Positions 1 through 23,138 of a DNA stretch of 64,000 nt are shown piece after piece. The notes under the pieces are model-generated. The model made no database searches, had not been told where the DNA came from, and saw only the letters and a program-made list of their open reading frames with translations. The first letter of the stretch is position 1. Each line of letters starts with the position of its first letter. The stretch is taken from positions 24,925,985-24,989,984 of the forward strand of contig CAIIXF020000004.1 in NCBI GenBank assembly GCA_903813345.2. Reading direction: 5' to 3'. This DNA comes from Owenia fusiformis (lineage: Eukaryota > Annelida > Polychaeta > Sabellida > Oweniidae). The position numbers were made by a program, and so were the translations under genes.

Positions 1-3000
1 ATCCGTCTTAAAGTGTATGACAAACATAGATATGTGGTTTACAAGCTGCATGTTTGAGGTATTCTTTGGTTGTAATCCTCCGTCAAATTAACGAGGGTCA
101 ACATGTCCTAGGTACTAAGATTAGCATTTGCTTGTGGAAGCTTTGATGCATAAGTAGCATGACCTTGTGTTCTATATTGATGTTCCCATATTCTTAAGAT
201 TTCCGTGTTTTTCCAATAAGATTTTGTCTTATTTGGCTGCTTCTTAGTTGATCATACACCATATTACACGTCTGCTAATATAAAAGGCCACTGATTATTA
301 TATCAATACGATCACTCAACATTTTCCGCAGTTTCTCTCTAAAATTTGAAAGAAGTGTATGACTTTTTGGCATTTTTGTACAATTTAGGGTGTTGACTTC
401 ACATTTGTTTATTTCATTCCTTGCTAATTCCTCATAATCATTTAATATTTTGCATTTTAAAACATGACGGTTTGGATATTTGTGCAATTTTCTTGCCAGG
501 GAGTATTGGCACACTATAGCAGGCAAATCTAATCCTCAAAGAGCTTAAGTGTGGAACTAACCTTGCAGAAAATTAGGATTGAAAATAAATGTCACAGAAG
601 GGGGGGGGGGGAGTCATGTTTAAAAATGTAAAATAGAGTGAAATGGGGTGGAATTAGCAAGGATTAAAGTAAGCAGGCATGTAGTAAGTGCACTAAAGTA
701 TGCAGAATTGCGAGAAAATAAGCACTGTGCATTCATAATTTAAAGACAAAAATAAGTTGATTGGTAAATGTTTACAGACAAAATTTAGGCAAGGATGTGT
801 GGTTTTCAAAATTAAATTTTTTCAGGTACAAAGAGCATTTTTATTCTAATTATCATCAAATGCATATTTTGAAATTAAAATCTCATTTGGAACTTATTCT
901 AATATCATATTGGGATTTAATTAAAGCATCCTTTTGAAAATAGCATTTTATTGAGAAACTTTTGAGGAGGACCCTTCAAGTATGAGGTCCCTTTGGGAAG
1001 ATACAGATATATCCCCTGGGATAAACTTTATATCATAAACCACCTGATACATAAGCCCTTTATATCCAACAAAAATCAAGGGATTTAAACAGAAGTTTAT
1101 ACTAAGAATACCTGGATGTTTTATCACAACAAATTGCGGGACCTTGCCAAAATTTCCCCTTATCATGTCTATTTCATGCTTTTTCTCTTTAGAATTTGAA
1201 AGAACTGCCTGATTTTCTTACATTTCTATACAATTTAGAGTGTTGACTACATGCCTGTTTACTTTATTCCTTGCTTATTCCACTCTTTTCTAGTCTATTT
1301 TGCATTTCAAAATATAACCGTCATGATATTTTCCTCATGGTAAGTCAAGATGCTCCATATACACGACCAGATAGTCGAAGAAGTACTAGATTTCAGTAAT
1401 AGTGAAGATAATATTATGACAGACTATACAGTAACACCTGTCTAATCTGAACCCTACGGGAACTTGTCAAAAATGGGTGTTCACATTTCAAGATCCCATC
1501 CCTCCCATCGCATCCCTCCGCACCAGACTTGATAAAATATCTGGTGAAAGTGTTATATTGATTAGTAAGGGTGCATGTTGGTACTCATTAGTGGTAGAGT
1601 GTTATCGGATCACTCTATTGTGATCACCCTTTAGAATAGGTTGATGTCACTTCTCTAGGCTTTGGGTAAACCCTTTTGTCTCCCATATGGAACCATATTG
1701 TATATCACAGGCCCCTAGTTAGGTTTTACCAAGGGGGAGCTTTTGCTAAGGGGGAGCTTTTTGACATTTTTGGCAAAAAATCATGTGAAAAGTGCTCAGA
1801 ATGGTGAAAAACTTCATAAAGAACAAGAAGTTGCTTCTTTTATATACAACATATGATAGAACATATGATTTTGTTTCATTTGTAAATGCCATATTGTATC
1901 ATATGTGTACAAGTTTTTCTAACAATTTAAATAATAATTTGCTTTACTTGTAATAATTATTCCTAAACTGCCAATACAAATTATGTACAGTGAAACCTGT
2001 CTTGGTGAACACCTGTGTCTAGTGAACACCTCTTCTCAGCACATACTCCTCTGACATCTGTATAAAATTGCCTCTTTACAGCGAACACCTACCTATAATG
2101 AACACATTTTTGTGGCTCCATAGGTGTTCTCAACAAACTATTTATTTAGTACACTGAAAACTTGTAAACAAACAAACAAACAAACAAACAAACAGATGAC
2201 ATGACATGGAGTCCTATTTACTTACGTCAAGTTAACATATTAACAATAAAATGATTGCTTATAAAAACAAATTATTACGTGACTACTAACAAAAGATAAA
2301 ATGCAGTTTAACAAATATAGATGCCAGACAGGGGTTTCACTAGAATTTCTCACAACTAAAATAAACTAAAAAACTAAATAAAGAAAACAACAGGCAAAAT
2401 TATGGAAATCATAAATTTAACATCTAAAAACAACAGGCAACTTTGTGTAAACAACCGGTGAAAATCACCTGTTGCCTGCTGCTAATGAAACCACTGCAAG
2501 AAAACAAATAGTAGGGGGTAACTAAAGCTTCGTGCTTTTGATAGAATTTGGATGTGAGCGCGTAGAATTATTGTCCTCTAGGGATCAGTTCTTCCTTTCG
2601 TAGTATTTACTTGAGTAATCGAGTATTGAGGTATATGGAAATACTTGTAATTATGTCCCCGAAAAAAAGTAATTGAGAGTGGAACAGTAATCCTTAGGGA
2701 TGATGATATTAAACATTCACATATATGAGGGTGATATGTCATCTTCAAAACGTGTAGCGTAACCTCCCTATTAACTCACAGGAGCATGGCGTCCAACAAT
2801 ACACAAAAAACATTAATTTAAATTTTAGACCTATCAGATATTTGAAAATCAAAGATTGTGAGTCTCATACTGCAACTCAATACTACATAAAGCAAAACAA
2901 AAATGCCTTTCTGTTGGTATATTATACTGGTATACAGAGTCCCTCCTTTTAGCGGCGTTTTTGTCCCCAGTTGTCAGAATTGAATGACAGGATAAATTCT

Positions 3001-4490
3001 GAAACTCCACTAAATGTTTATATAATTTTAATAATCTGATGATAGTAAATATTAAAATGCAACTTGTAGATTAATTTGTCATCATTTATAGACAATCAAA
3101 ATAAACAGAAATTCTGTATATTTAACCTACTTAGAATATATCTTTGTGTACTGGACCTCAAAATGCATGGACAGTTTACTGTGCTGAGCTCCTAGATCTC
3201 CACCCCGAAAATAAATGATACATTATGGTGTTTTGAAATGTGAAATGTACTTAAAAAGACTGTAATTAGCAAGAAATAAAATAAACAGGCATGTAGTCAA
3301 CCCTCCAAATTGTATAGAAATGCAAGCAAATCAGACACTTTAATCAAATTTTAGATAGAAAAAGCAAGAAATATGCACCAGCAGACGGCTTGCACAGTCA
3401 AGGTGACAATCAATAGTAATCTAAGAGAAAGACAAGAATAAGCTGAAGATCCAATATTCTACAAAACCTCTAAGACCTTCATAAGTCTCCCTTGTGAAAA
3501 ATTTGCGATGAAGAATTATTGGTTTTTATTGGATTGTGTGTGGACCTACCATAGGTCAATGAACCCAATTATTTTTATCCATTATGTAGATGCGATCTTT
3601 GTGATAGTTTTTCACTTATTTCCCTATGAAATTACTACTTTATTCCTAGGTGATTACATTGTTTTTCGCTCTTTTTTCACTCTATTTTCTGTTTTGATAA
3701 ATCACTGTTTTGTGTAGCAAACAATTTATGTCACACTAGTGCATATGAATTGTACCATTTGTACCACAGGAATTGTACCATTTGTATATTTATGTACCAT
3801 AGGATCGGAAGTGTACCATTTGTGTATGATTGTGCCATACCATAAGAATTGTACAATTTGGATAGGTTAGATCCTCCATATTTTACAAGCCCCTCTTCAC
3901 AACCCCCCCCCCCCCCTCTTTCCATTTTTGTCAATTTGAATGAATCGCAATACATAAAATGTTATTAACTAACTCAAAATGATGACGAGAAAATCACTGT
4001 ATATTTAAGGATGATTGTGCCATTTCATTTAGAAAATTAATGTTTATTCAAGGATAAGTGTGTCATTTAGAAATATTGTTAATTGGTAGATTGGCAGATA
4101 GAACAGGTTAAAGGAGGATGTACATTTGGTGAAGTGGCTTCTATTGAATGAATAAGTGCAATTAAGAGGCACATAAGTGTGATTTAAGTGCAATTAATGG
4201 ATATGTAAGTGTGATTTAAGTGTAATAACCACTCAAATACAAAAGTACACAAGTGAAAATGTCTGTCATCAGTATATTATAACATAAGTAGAAAATTGAA
4301 CTAAGGTATCAATTTATCATATTCCTAAAAGGGGTCCAAAATTCATCTGCTCTTCGCTTCTCCATTGTCTGCAATCAACTGGTCCATACGAGTATATAAA
4401 GACCGGAAAGGTCATTTTTTTATTTGTATTATAGAGATTTCACATTTTTTGTTATAAACCAATCTAAAATATACAAAAGTTAGGTCATAG
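1..4490. other. non-coding stretch with dispersed repeats
   Basis: I see no convincing exon. One repeat family occurs at about 335-500 and 1165-1330 in one orientation and at about 605-730 and 3225-3370 inverted; its members share a core reading 'tacaatttagagtgttgac'. A truncated copy of the CAGGCCCGTAGCC MITE family lies at 1707-1805, an AAAC microsatellite at 2166-2194, and a partial copy of the 38.5 kb foldback element at about 2825-2995. Homopolymer runs occur at 601-611 (G) and 3902-3917 (C). Open frames here are short and without recognisable motifs. Confidence 0.6.
2825..2995 (+). repeat. partial copy of the foldback element seen whole at 38474-38883
   Basis: The stretch from 'gacctatcagatatttgaaaatcaa' to 'tccccagttgtcagaa' follows the left arm of the 38.5 kb element (GACCTACC..., GTGAGTCTCATACTGCA, AGAGTCCCTC, GTCCCCAGCTGT) with scattered substitutions. 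Only one arm is present. Confidence 0.6.
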
Positions 4491-4492
4491 GT

Positions 4493-4651
4493 ACTATGAG
4501 GTTATATAATGGTTCTTTCTGTATATCGTGTTTATACTCGAGTGAGTATATGATATATTCACAAGTGAGCGTAGCGAACGAGTGAATATATCATATTCTC
4601 ACGAGAGTATAAAATGCACGATATACAGAATGAACCATTATATAATCTTAT
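4493..4651. repeat. palindrome, arms about 70 bp
   Basis: The left arm reads GGTTATATAATGGTTC followed by a copy of GTATATCGTG; the right arm returns CACGATATAC and GAACCATTATATAA. The centre holds the GAGCGTAGCGAACGAG motif. No target-site duplication is obvious. It directly abuts the TIR element at 4651-4995. Confidence 0.6.
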
Positions 4652-4995
4652 TATGCCACTCTAAGTTCAATTACAGTTGATTCGAACACAATCATAACAA
4701 TTAAAAAAACATAAAAATATCCCATAGCCAACTCAATAATGCTGATGTTGATCTCGAACCATTTATGACATGACTTGATTCTAGCAAATCATGCCGGAAC
4801 CATTTATGACGTCACTTGATTCTAGGAAATCATGAAAATTTTCATGATTTTTTTATTCATTAGTTCCCAGAATGCACTTCTACAGTGGTATACGCTCGGA
4901 GGAGTTGTATACGATGACGATATACCACTCTCCACTATATATCGTTGTTATAGACCCATGTTATACAACTATAATTGGACTTAGAGTGGTATAAA
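4651..4995. mobile_element. small non-autonomous TIR element
   Basis: The left end reads TTATGCCACTCTAAGTTCAATTA and the right end returns its complement (AATTGGACTTAGAGTGGTATAA). It has no coding capacity. It lies just downstream of the glycosyltransferase gene on that gene's strand, in or near its 3' flank. Confidence 0.5.
4852..4857 (-). promoter_or_regulatory. candidate poly(A) signal of the glycosyltransferase gene
   Basis: AATAAA on the minus strand, about 260 bp after the stop codon at 5116. It lies inside the TIR element above. This is only a hexamer match in AT-rich DNA. Confidence 0.25.
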
Positions 4996-5115
4996 TATGT
5001 TTCTATTTTTCATATACTGTTGCATTGTGGTCCTTTGATCGCTTAATTTTTTGATTCAAAGTTCTCAATGGAATTATGAATCGGACTGAATATCCAACTA
5101 TATTTGAATTTTTGC

Positions 5116-5912
5116 TCAGTGCTTCAGAGTAATGGGTTTCAGAGTATTTGGTTTTGGAGTATTGGGATTTGGAGAAATAGGTGAACCCCTGTTTAAGTAA
5201 TCTTTCCACAAAAGCTTTTGTACATTAGTAGGATGTGATACATTGCAGTAATGAACAAGTGTTGTACCTCCAGGTATAACCATTGCTGCATTTCTAGGAT
5301 CTTGTCCCAAACGGGCCTCGTGTGTGTCGGAGAATCGTAAAACGTACTTATTACATCCAGTAGCTGACACTCCAAGTACTTCCATCAAAGCGCCAAAGTA
5401 TGTATCATCGGGGAAACATAGTGGTAGTTTACACAATAAGAAATTCATATCCTGTATCACTGATTGGCTGAAGAGTATGCCACAACCTGCGATGTACGTT
5501 GGATAATGGATTTTCCATCCCTTCACAGGACATAATAGTTTTGATTTACCATCATGACGGATCTTGGAATGGAACACTGTTCCACCATGATAAAGTCTTG
5601 TGACGTTACGTTTTAGCATGTTATGAAGAGAGTTTATCACCTTAGTGAGGTTCAGAAACACATCATGTGTTATTCGAAAAACATACTTTGCTCTCGGACA
5701 GTATAATTGAATCCATTTAAAACCAAATGCATCCTTTTCTGTCATTTGTTTATAACCATCGGGAAAATTTCCGACTAAAATGTCTTCATCTATTTCATTG
5801 GGAAGGACTGAATTGTTTGCATCGCCATATAGAAATACGGTTCGAATCTGCCAGCTTGAGAACCTCTTTACTGAACCAAATGTATTCCTAATTTCATCTC
5901 GCATAGGTTTAG
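5116..5912 (-). CDS. GT31-like gene, exon 2 (catalytic domain)
   Basis: It starts after the TTTTTTTAATTTCAG acceptor at 5927-5913 and ends with TGA at 5118-5116; 797 bp. It carries residues 149-413, nearly the whole GT31 domain. An ATG-initiated open frame runs upstream to 5997, but that part is intron. The last 20 or so codons derive from a short direct repeat (aatactc/aaaacc-like units), so the original stop may have been displaced. Confidence 0.8.
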
Positions 5913-7126
5913 CTGAAATTAAAAAAAGTTGACAATGCAAACATGTTTTAAAATACAAAATAGAATGTTCATGGATCATCAAGAAATAAGGAAGCAAAAT
6001 ATCCTAAAGTCAGATAGTGTGTTTATTTAAACAAACAGATAGTGGTTATACTGTGAAGCAAAACTATTGTATCACTTGATCTCAACATCCTCCGAGTGGA
6101 GAGCTCCAAACACCATCAACTCTTTTCCTTCAACCAGGAACAGAGTTGACAATGTCTGGTGTCCTGAGTTTATAGGATGATATATGGAATTTTAGATTTG
6201 GACAAACAGGATTCGGAGTTTGGAATTCCGACCAATGAGGCGACCGAAATGATATCACTAGTAAGCTCACTTTTTCTGATGGAGTTTTCTTTCAATTTCA
6301 TAATCCACCATTTGTATTACAGGAATGTCACTTTTTGTGTTATAAATCCAAAAGAAGATCATCTTAAATAGGTTCAATATTTTGAAAAAATTTTTGACAT
6401 ATTATATCATATTTTTTCGTATTGTTTGAGATATATTTATTATGGGGACTTCACTTGAAAGAAAATATATTGTTTTGATAAAACTACTGTATTTATGCCC
6501 AGAAAGTACTCATGGTGAAAGATATGACAGTCTCAAATCACTTGCAATACTGCACATTGCCCTTTCTTAGACAAGATCACCATTCTCTCTTCATATTTGA
6601 CATTTTGACCGAGAGATATCAACATCTCTGCTTGACCCCATAAGATTTTCCCACTTTTATGGTGTGTTCTTTTAGACATACCAGTTTTGTGACTAATGAC
6701 AAACAGCAAAAGAAGGTTCTCCTCATCTCGCACTTCACAAATATCCCATTTCGGCCATTTTATAACCTTATAGTCATCAAGAAAACTATTAGTCCAGTTT
6801 AGATGATAAAGCTCACGTGGAACATTCGAGTTTGCATTTTGTGGTTTCAATTTTGGTTGCGTTTGGGTTTTGTCAATAGAGGCACATTGTAAGGAATCCC
6901 AAATTTTGTGTCTTGAGAATTCTGCATCTGCTTGGTTTGGCGATGCTCTGAAATTTGAGTTTATGAGACTTTTTTCATCTGTTTCTGCTTGCTCGGGAAA
7001 TGAACTGAAATGTACCTTTGATATTTTTTCAACAAAACTTTGTGTGAAAAATACTTCCAAGATTATCATTATTAATCCTGTAACGAAGATACATTGCATG
7101 CTTATTTTTAATTCAGCCAAAGTCAT
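5116..7126 (-). CDS. GT31-family beta-1,3-galactosyltransferase-like protein, two exons, 413 aa
   Basis: Predicted Golgi type II membrane glycosyltransferase transferring a hexose from a UDP-sugar in beta-1,3 linkage; acceptor unknown. Exon 1 is 7126-6682 and exon 2 is 5912-5116. The donor (G|GTATGT) and acceptor (TTTCAG|C) join in phase, giving VISHKT-AKPMRDEIRNTFG, the family's start-of-domain pattern (LLxVxSxxxxxxxRxxIRxTFG). A signal anchor lies at residues 11-27 and a luminal stem follows. Family blocks seen are DILVGNFPDGY (192-202), TEKDAFGFKW (206-215), YPTYIAGCG (286-294) and PDDTYFG (316-322, usual EDVYxG). The usual DDD metal site is replaced: THD at 230-232 in RITHDVFLNL. That raises doubt about activity. 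The C-terminal tail is a Pro/Asn/Thr repeat (NPNTPKPNTLKP). The gene is probably nested antisense in an intron of PCCB. Confidence 0.85.
6682..7126 (-). CDS. GT31-like gene, exon 1 (signal anchor and stem)
   Basis: The ATG at 7126-7124 opens MTLAELKISM, followed by a hydrophobic segment (CIFVTGLIMIILEVFF). The coding part is 445 bp and ends one base into codon 149 at the GTATGT donor (6681-6676). The same frame stays open past the donor, but the sequence beyond it loses family similarity, and the exon 2 acceptor restores the conserved block. Confidence 0.8.
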
Positions 7127-10100
7127 TTTTTTTGTATTAATATAAGCAAACTTGTTGATTTAAAAAAGATTTACTGCCCATGTTAGGTTAGCAGCTGGTC
7201 TGTATACGCAAAAGGAACAGAATTGATGATGTCTAGCAAACCTTTATTTGGAGGATTCATCCCAACTAATGTTTATATAATCTGACATGATTGCATTACA
7301 TACCAAAATTAGTTAATTACATGTTTGATAGCTGTTTACGAATAAATCGATGGAATTGTTTCATTTTTTTGTGTCGCATCACATTAACTCATGTATTCGA
7401 AATTGAAAACAACAAAACATCATTTGTTATGACAGTAAATCTAGCTTAAATTTTATTGAAAGCCTTATTTCCAGTATTTTCACCCTTGCCTCAAGCCCAA
7501 TCTTTCATTTCTCAAAATTTGGATTTTCATTGCTCCTAGACTTCGACTCACGTGGTCGTCAGTGCCAACCTCACTAACCACGTTCCTTCCACCAAAACCA
7601 TGTTCTCACAACAGGAATTTTGGTTCTTTTGTCACTGTGTGAGCAGTTGGCCTTTAAACCAGTTGGTCTTTAGACTCTGAAAAGTGTTCTACATGGGATT
7701 GGTTCCACTTATAGAGCTTTGATATTAAGTCAGTAAGTCTTGAGACTGAAAAGTGTTCCACTAACTAACAGAGGGGTTATACAGTACATATAAAGGTTAA
7801 TTTAAGTCAGTTAGTATTTGGTCTCTGAAATGTGTTCTAATAACAAAGGTGTTACACTTATAAAGGTTAATTTAAGTCAGTTGGTATTTGGTCTTTGAAA
7901 AGTGTTCTACTAACAGAGGTGTTCTACTTATAGAGGTTCATTTAAGTCAGTTGGTATTTGGTCTTTGAAAAGTGTTCTACTAACAGAGGTGTTCCACTTA
8001 TATAGAGGTTCATTTAAGTCAGTTGGTCTTTGAAAGTGTTCTACTAATAGAGGTGTTCCACTTATAGAGGTTCATTTAAGTTAGTTGGTCTTTGAAAGTG
8101 TTCTACTAACAGAGGTGTTCCACTTATAGAGGTTCATTTAAGTCAGTTGGTCTTTGAAAGTGTTCTACTAACAGAGGTGTTCCACTTATAGAGGTTCATT
8201 TAAGTCAGTTGGTCTTTAAAAGTGTTCTACTAACAGAGGTGTTCCACTTCTAGAGGTCCATTTAAGTCAGTTGGTCTTTAAAAGTGTTCTTCTAACAGAG
8301 GTGTTCCACTTCTAGAGGTGTGCCACCTGACAGGTTTTACTGTAATCTGCAGATGTCATTCTGATACTCATAGCATCTTTCTGTTTCACCTGAAACATGC
8401 TCTGATATTATGAGGCATATTCTGTGATCTGAGCACATCAGATGGGAAGAGTTATAACTATCAATAAGTATGATAGTTATCATGTAATCATTTACCTAAT
8501 GTCAATACATTACATAATAGGCATTGTATTTAACAGCAGATATTAGCACAGGTACGTGTACACAAGTTTAATGACCCCAATTAAATGAAATATGAGCTGG
8601 GATGAAAGATCTCAAAAATCCTCAATTTTGGGCTCTCCTGGATCGCCAAATCAACCTCATTATATCATGGCATCTCAGGGCTGAGAAGAAATGAGATGTC
8701 ATGGATTATCATGATGTGCAGATGTGAATAAATGAACATGTGACCAAACTGACACTTATTTATTCACAATTGATGATGTCAGAAGCCTGCACTTGGAGGA
8801 TGCATATTAACCAATGTATAACTTGACACGATTGTATCACAAACCAACAATTAGTTGATTGCTTCAATTGAACTAGTTGCTTTTTGCAGTTAATCAGCAA
8901 ATCAGTTGAATTGATTTATTTTCTCGTGTCACACCACATTGACGCAGAATTATACAGATTCCAAATTGAAAACAGGAAAACATCATTTACTGTTAATTTG
9001 GCTGTATTGGTCTTTTCAGGGAAACCTCACTTGGGTTGGGATACATCTCATATTTCACTGTTGCGTGTCACCTTGTAATCAGAACAGTGGCGCCATTATA
9101 TTTTTTAACTTTGTTAAAATCTGCGTCAGTGCATTTTTGGAACTACACTGTATTCAATAAAATCTGATCATCGTATTTTGTTACCACCACAAGTGGTGAC
9201 ATATTGTTAAAGTCTCCATGGGCTTTCATTACTTATGTTGTTTTATTTCTATCAGTATATAGTGTTGTTTTATTTATACTCTGTATTTACAAGCCTGTTT
9301 GCTTTATTCCTTGCTGATTTCACTGTTTTTTACTCTAAAGTATGGCAATTTAAAGTTAACATGATGACCTTTTTATTGGAGGCTACCTCCAGATTTTGTC
9401 GAGGCACTTGCCATTTTTGCGTCCTTCCTCATGTACATGGAAGCTTACCATTATCCCGGTTAATCTATTCTTTTTCTATTTGGCATTTTAGAGTTAGCAT
9501 GATGTCATTTTTATGAGGGGCTTTCATTGTAGGTTCAGTAATACTGTTTTATTGTTATAGCACAGATTACTCGGATTGAGTCATCAGATTAATTATTTAT
9601 GTATGTATAAATCTCGTACTATAGTATACTCTAGCAAAAATTTTATTGAAGGCTTTATTTCCAGTATTATTATTACACCACCAGAAATGTTGACATATTG
9701 TTATAATGGATGAATATAGTGTCAAGTTTATTATTACGTCATTTTGTTCTAGCCTCCAATTTTTTTGGTGGACATTGTTCAGCAGTTGGTGTTTGTTTGT
9801 TGGTGGTTGGTGACTGTAAAAAATGGCAGGTGGTGACATTTTGCATATTAATGCTTTGTTAATGTATTGTTTTGAAAATATAAGTATTTCATGAAGGTTA
9901 CTGCAATTTAGTAATTGTAGTAATGTTGTTACTTTTTTCCAATAAGGATTTGTAATTTCCCTAGGGTATGGTTGATAATATTTCCAATCAAAATATTTTT
10001 TCTGATTGCAAAAATGGAATTTTCTATATCTATACACTACAGGGTGTCAAAAAACAACGGCACCCCCCCCCCCCCTCTATTAAGGTGGTCCTAGTGTCCC

Positions 10101-10446
10101 AAAATCCTTGAGACTTTACATTGTTAAATCATTCTAATTTATGTATATCATATATAAACCATTATCCGTTTCTTCTTTATCAGTATCATTAAACCTTAAT
10201 GGACAACTGAAATAGGTTTCCTTGCAGGTACAAAAATGTGGTTTCTGCATTGTAAGCCCTCTGTAGAGTTCTCACGATAACCATTATTCAATTGATTTAA
10301 TTGGTTTAATTACTATTTCAGCTGTGCTTTGGGTAGATCTAAATTGACCTAAATAGACCTTTAGACCTGGAATGTTCTAGATAATTAGCTGGATTCGTCC
10401 TCTTACCCTACCTTCCTTAACAAATTTTACCTTTTTGTATTTCCAG
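7127..10446. other. probable PCCB intron with repeats, no exon seen
   Basis: There are two direct copies of a ~230 bp segment at 7218-7445 and 8768-8995, which share TTGGAGGAT and AAAACATCATTT blocks and flank the tandem array at 7620-8340. At 9180-9850 are fragments related to the TCTCCAA...TTGGAGA foldback family. At 10037-10075 there is an abrupt CAGGGTGTCAAAAAAC end followed by poly-C, like one end of a TA-flanked element. Nothing resembling the preceding PCCB exon (the GPCAGGAVYSPALTD region) was found. Confidence 0.5.
7620..8340 (+). repeat. tandem array, unit about 62-70 bp, roughly nine copies
   Basis: The unit contains AGTCAGTTGGTCTTTGAAAG, TGTTCTACTAACAGAGGTG and TTCCACTTATAGAGGTTC. 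Left-hand copies are longer and more diverged; right-hand copies from about 8030 are nearly identical. The array ends in GACAGGTTTTACTGTA, the end of a MITE family whose TIR reads CAGTAAAACC, so it probably arose by expansion inside such an element. Confidence 0.8.
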
Positions 10447-20869
<10,423 letters not shown>

Positions 20870-21450
20870 ACTATTTGATATGGTGTCTATGAAATGTGAA
20901 GATTTAGTGGATACAATGTGGTCAATATTTTGAGGAACTTGCTAGCTATAGCTTTACCAAATATGGACATTGCCGCACGTTTTAAACTGACTCAATTTGA
21001 AGAATCTTGCTAGCTTGTCTCTCCAGAATATGGACATTTTATCGATGTATAGTATTTGAACATGTGAACATGCTTTTAAAGAGACGTGCTACATGTTGTA
21101 ATTAATTATGATATATATATATTTATGTATCTGTTTAGACACTTGGATAAAACAGGCCAGCTACCACTTTGTGATGACTTGGTTTCCTTGGCAACAGGTG
21201 TTCGCTGTTTGGCATTCAGTTTTGGTGTTTGGTATCTGTAACCAATTGTTCTTACAGTTGTGACCAAGTGTGACATTTTGTCAAGTGTGACATTTTGTCA
21301 TGTTCATGCATTGTATTTTCAAAATGTATTTAGATAAACAAACACCAAGCAAAGCATTAACATGCAAAATGGCACAACCTGTCATTTGTTACAGACACCG
21401 AACGCTGAACACCAGCCGCCACAATAAAGTTGGAGACTATAACAAAGACA
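20870..21450 (+). other. PCCB: PCCB 3' untranslated region (extent inferred)
   Basis: No gene follows. From about 21180 to 21440 the sequence contains a diverged foldback of the TCTCCAA...TTGGAGACTAT family (GTTACAGACACCGAACGCTG...AATAAAGTTGGAGACTAT), so the predicted poly(A) signal lies inside transposon-derived sequence. Confidence 0.5.
21423..21428 (+). promoter_or_regulatory. PCCB: candidate PCCB poly(A) signal
   Basis: AATAAA, 554 bp after the stop codon. A second AATAAA lies at 21800-21805. The cleavage site cannot be chosen from sequence alone. Confidence 0.45.
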
Positions 21451-21973
21451 GGTTAAGTGAAGTGCACTGAATGTTTATAAATGAATAAGATAACTACATT
21501 TACACAAATGGAAATAATGGAGTTATCGCAAGAAACATGATATTTAAAATATCTTATAACTGCATTCGCAAGTCTCAGATATTATACAAATAATTAGAAA
21601 ATATTCAATTCTTTGGAGGGCAACTGTTCATCTTTCAATGATTTTTGCAGTATTTATTGCCTGCAGCCCAAAGGGCGAGGGAAATACATGCTGCTAAATT
21701 CATTGAAAGTGCAACAGGCATTGCCGGAACATAGAATGAAATATTTGTTTTATTATATCATTGCTAGACATTCTCTACAATCGCTTTGCATTTCAAAAAA
21801 ATAAAGAATATTTGTTTTAACCTATGGGCATTGATTTTAATCAATATTTACGTACAAGTATCATTGTAAAGTAAACTTTTATTTCTGTTCAGTGTAGATG
21901 TCCGAATTCCGAGGCGGGAATACACCTGGCAATATCATTTATACGCTTTGGTATTTTTGGTTACGTGGTACAA

Positions 21974-22143
21974 CTTGCCCGTAGCCAGCTTTTATCAGGA
22001 GGGGAAGCTTTTTTCCAGGGGGAGGTGCTTTTTCACAATTTTGGCTAAAAATCATGTGAAAAATTCTCAGAATGGTTAAAAACTGCATGTTTTTGAAAGA
22101 ATTTCTGGCCAGGGGGGGAGCTCCCCCTCTGGCTACGGGCATG
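21974..22143. mobile_element. MITE, CAGGCCCGTAGCC family, copy D, 5 bp TSD
   Basis: Ends are CTTGCCCGTAGCCAG and CTGGCTACGGGCATG, flanked by TACAA (21969-21973 and 22144-22148). It belongs to a subfamily with GGGGGAGCTCCCCC-type inner ends. Confidence 0.8.
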
Positions 22144-22387
22144 TACAATATCACCCAATCAAAACACACAATTTCTAGCAATGATATAAATCATATATTA
22201 AATAATTTATTCTATGATGTATTTGGTTCAGATTACACTGGGCTAACTCTCAAAAGCCGTAGAATATGGCTTTTTATTTCCTGGTTACATGAGGATATAG
22301 GCCAATCAGAGAGTGAAGAATATGACAGTGAATAATAATGAATATTATTACAAATTTAAATGATTAATTTATTTGTAAATGGGGTTG

Positions 22388-22570
22388 CATATATACTCAT
22401 ACAGTGTTGTATATGTTGTAAATAGTCTTGCCTCGGGACTGTGCCCCCCCCCCCTTTTTTGTTCTTCACTTTCCCAACGCAACACATGTTTGGAAGGTGA
22501 AGTACACAGGGGGAACACAGTCCTGGGGCAAGACTATTAACAACACATACAACAATGTACGAGTATATAT
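22388..22570. repeat. palindromic foldback, ~180 bp
   Basis: It runs ATATACTCATACAGTGTTGT ... ATAGTCTTGCC ... GGCAAGACTAT ... ACAATGTACGAGTATAT, with a centre near 22478 and a poly-C run at 22443-22454. No TSD resolved. Confidence 0.6.
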
Positions 22571-23138
22571 GCCATATACAGTGTATGTATTACTGGTTTC
22601 CAAAGGAGTACATCATGTAATACATGTACATCAGCTAGAATACTCGAATCTGATTGGTCAATGAAGGGTCAACAGTAATGACTTTATTGAGATCATAAAA
22701 AGTAAAATAAGAGTAAAAGTAAAGTATATCAGAGTAATTAAAATACATATATATGTTATTTGTGTATGATGTTTATGTGCATATTAATATCACTTTGTCT
22801 TTATGCTTTGAGAGACAATTGTTAGGTTTTAGCACATTTGTATCGCCAAATATGTTAGCAGTTATTCATCTATTTTAGGGAGTTAGTCGATGTCACAGGG
22901 TACGTATTTAAAATTCAACATCTGCACTGTAAACGGTTCCATTTTTATACTATAGTTTGGAATTAGTTTGATCTATCTGGCATCTCATGAACCTTTCCTT
23001 TGCAAACCTCAGATTTTCGAAAACATGTGATGCTGACACTTGTCTGTGGCAAAAATGTCTTGAATATTCTGTCTACAACTCATGAAATCATTAAAAAGTA
23101 AAAACCATTCCACCAATGCTGCTCCATATTGTCCTGTA
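22571..23138. other. AT-rich intergenic stretch
   Basis: I see no gene, splice pattern or strong repeat here. A few (T/A)ACATGTA words recur. Confidence 0.5.
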
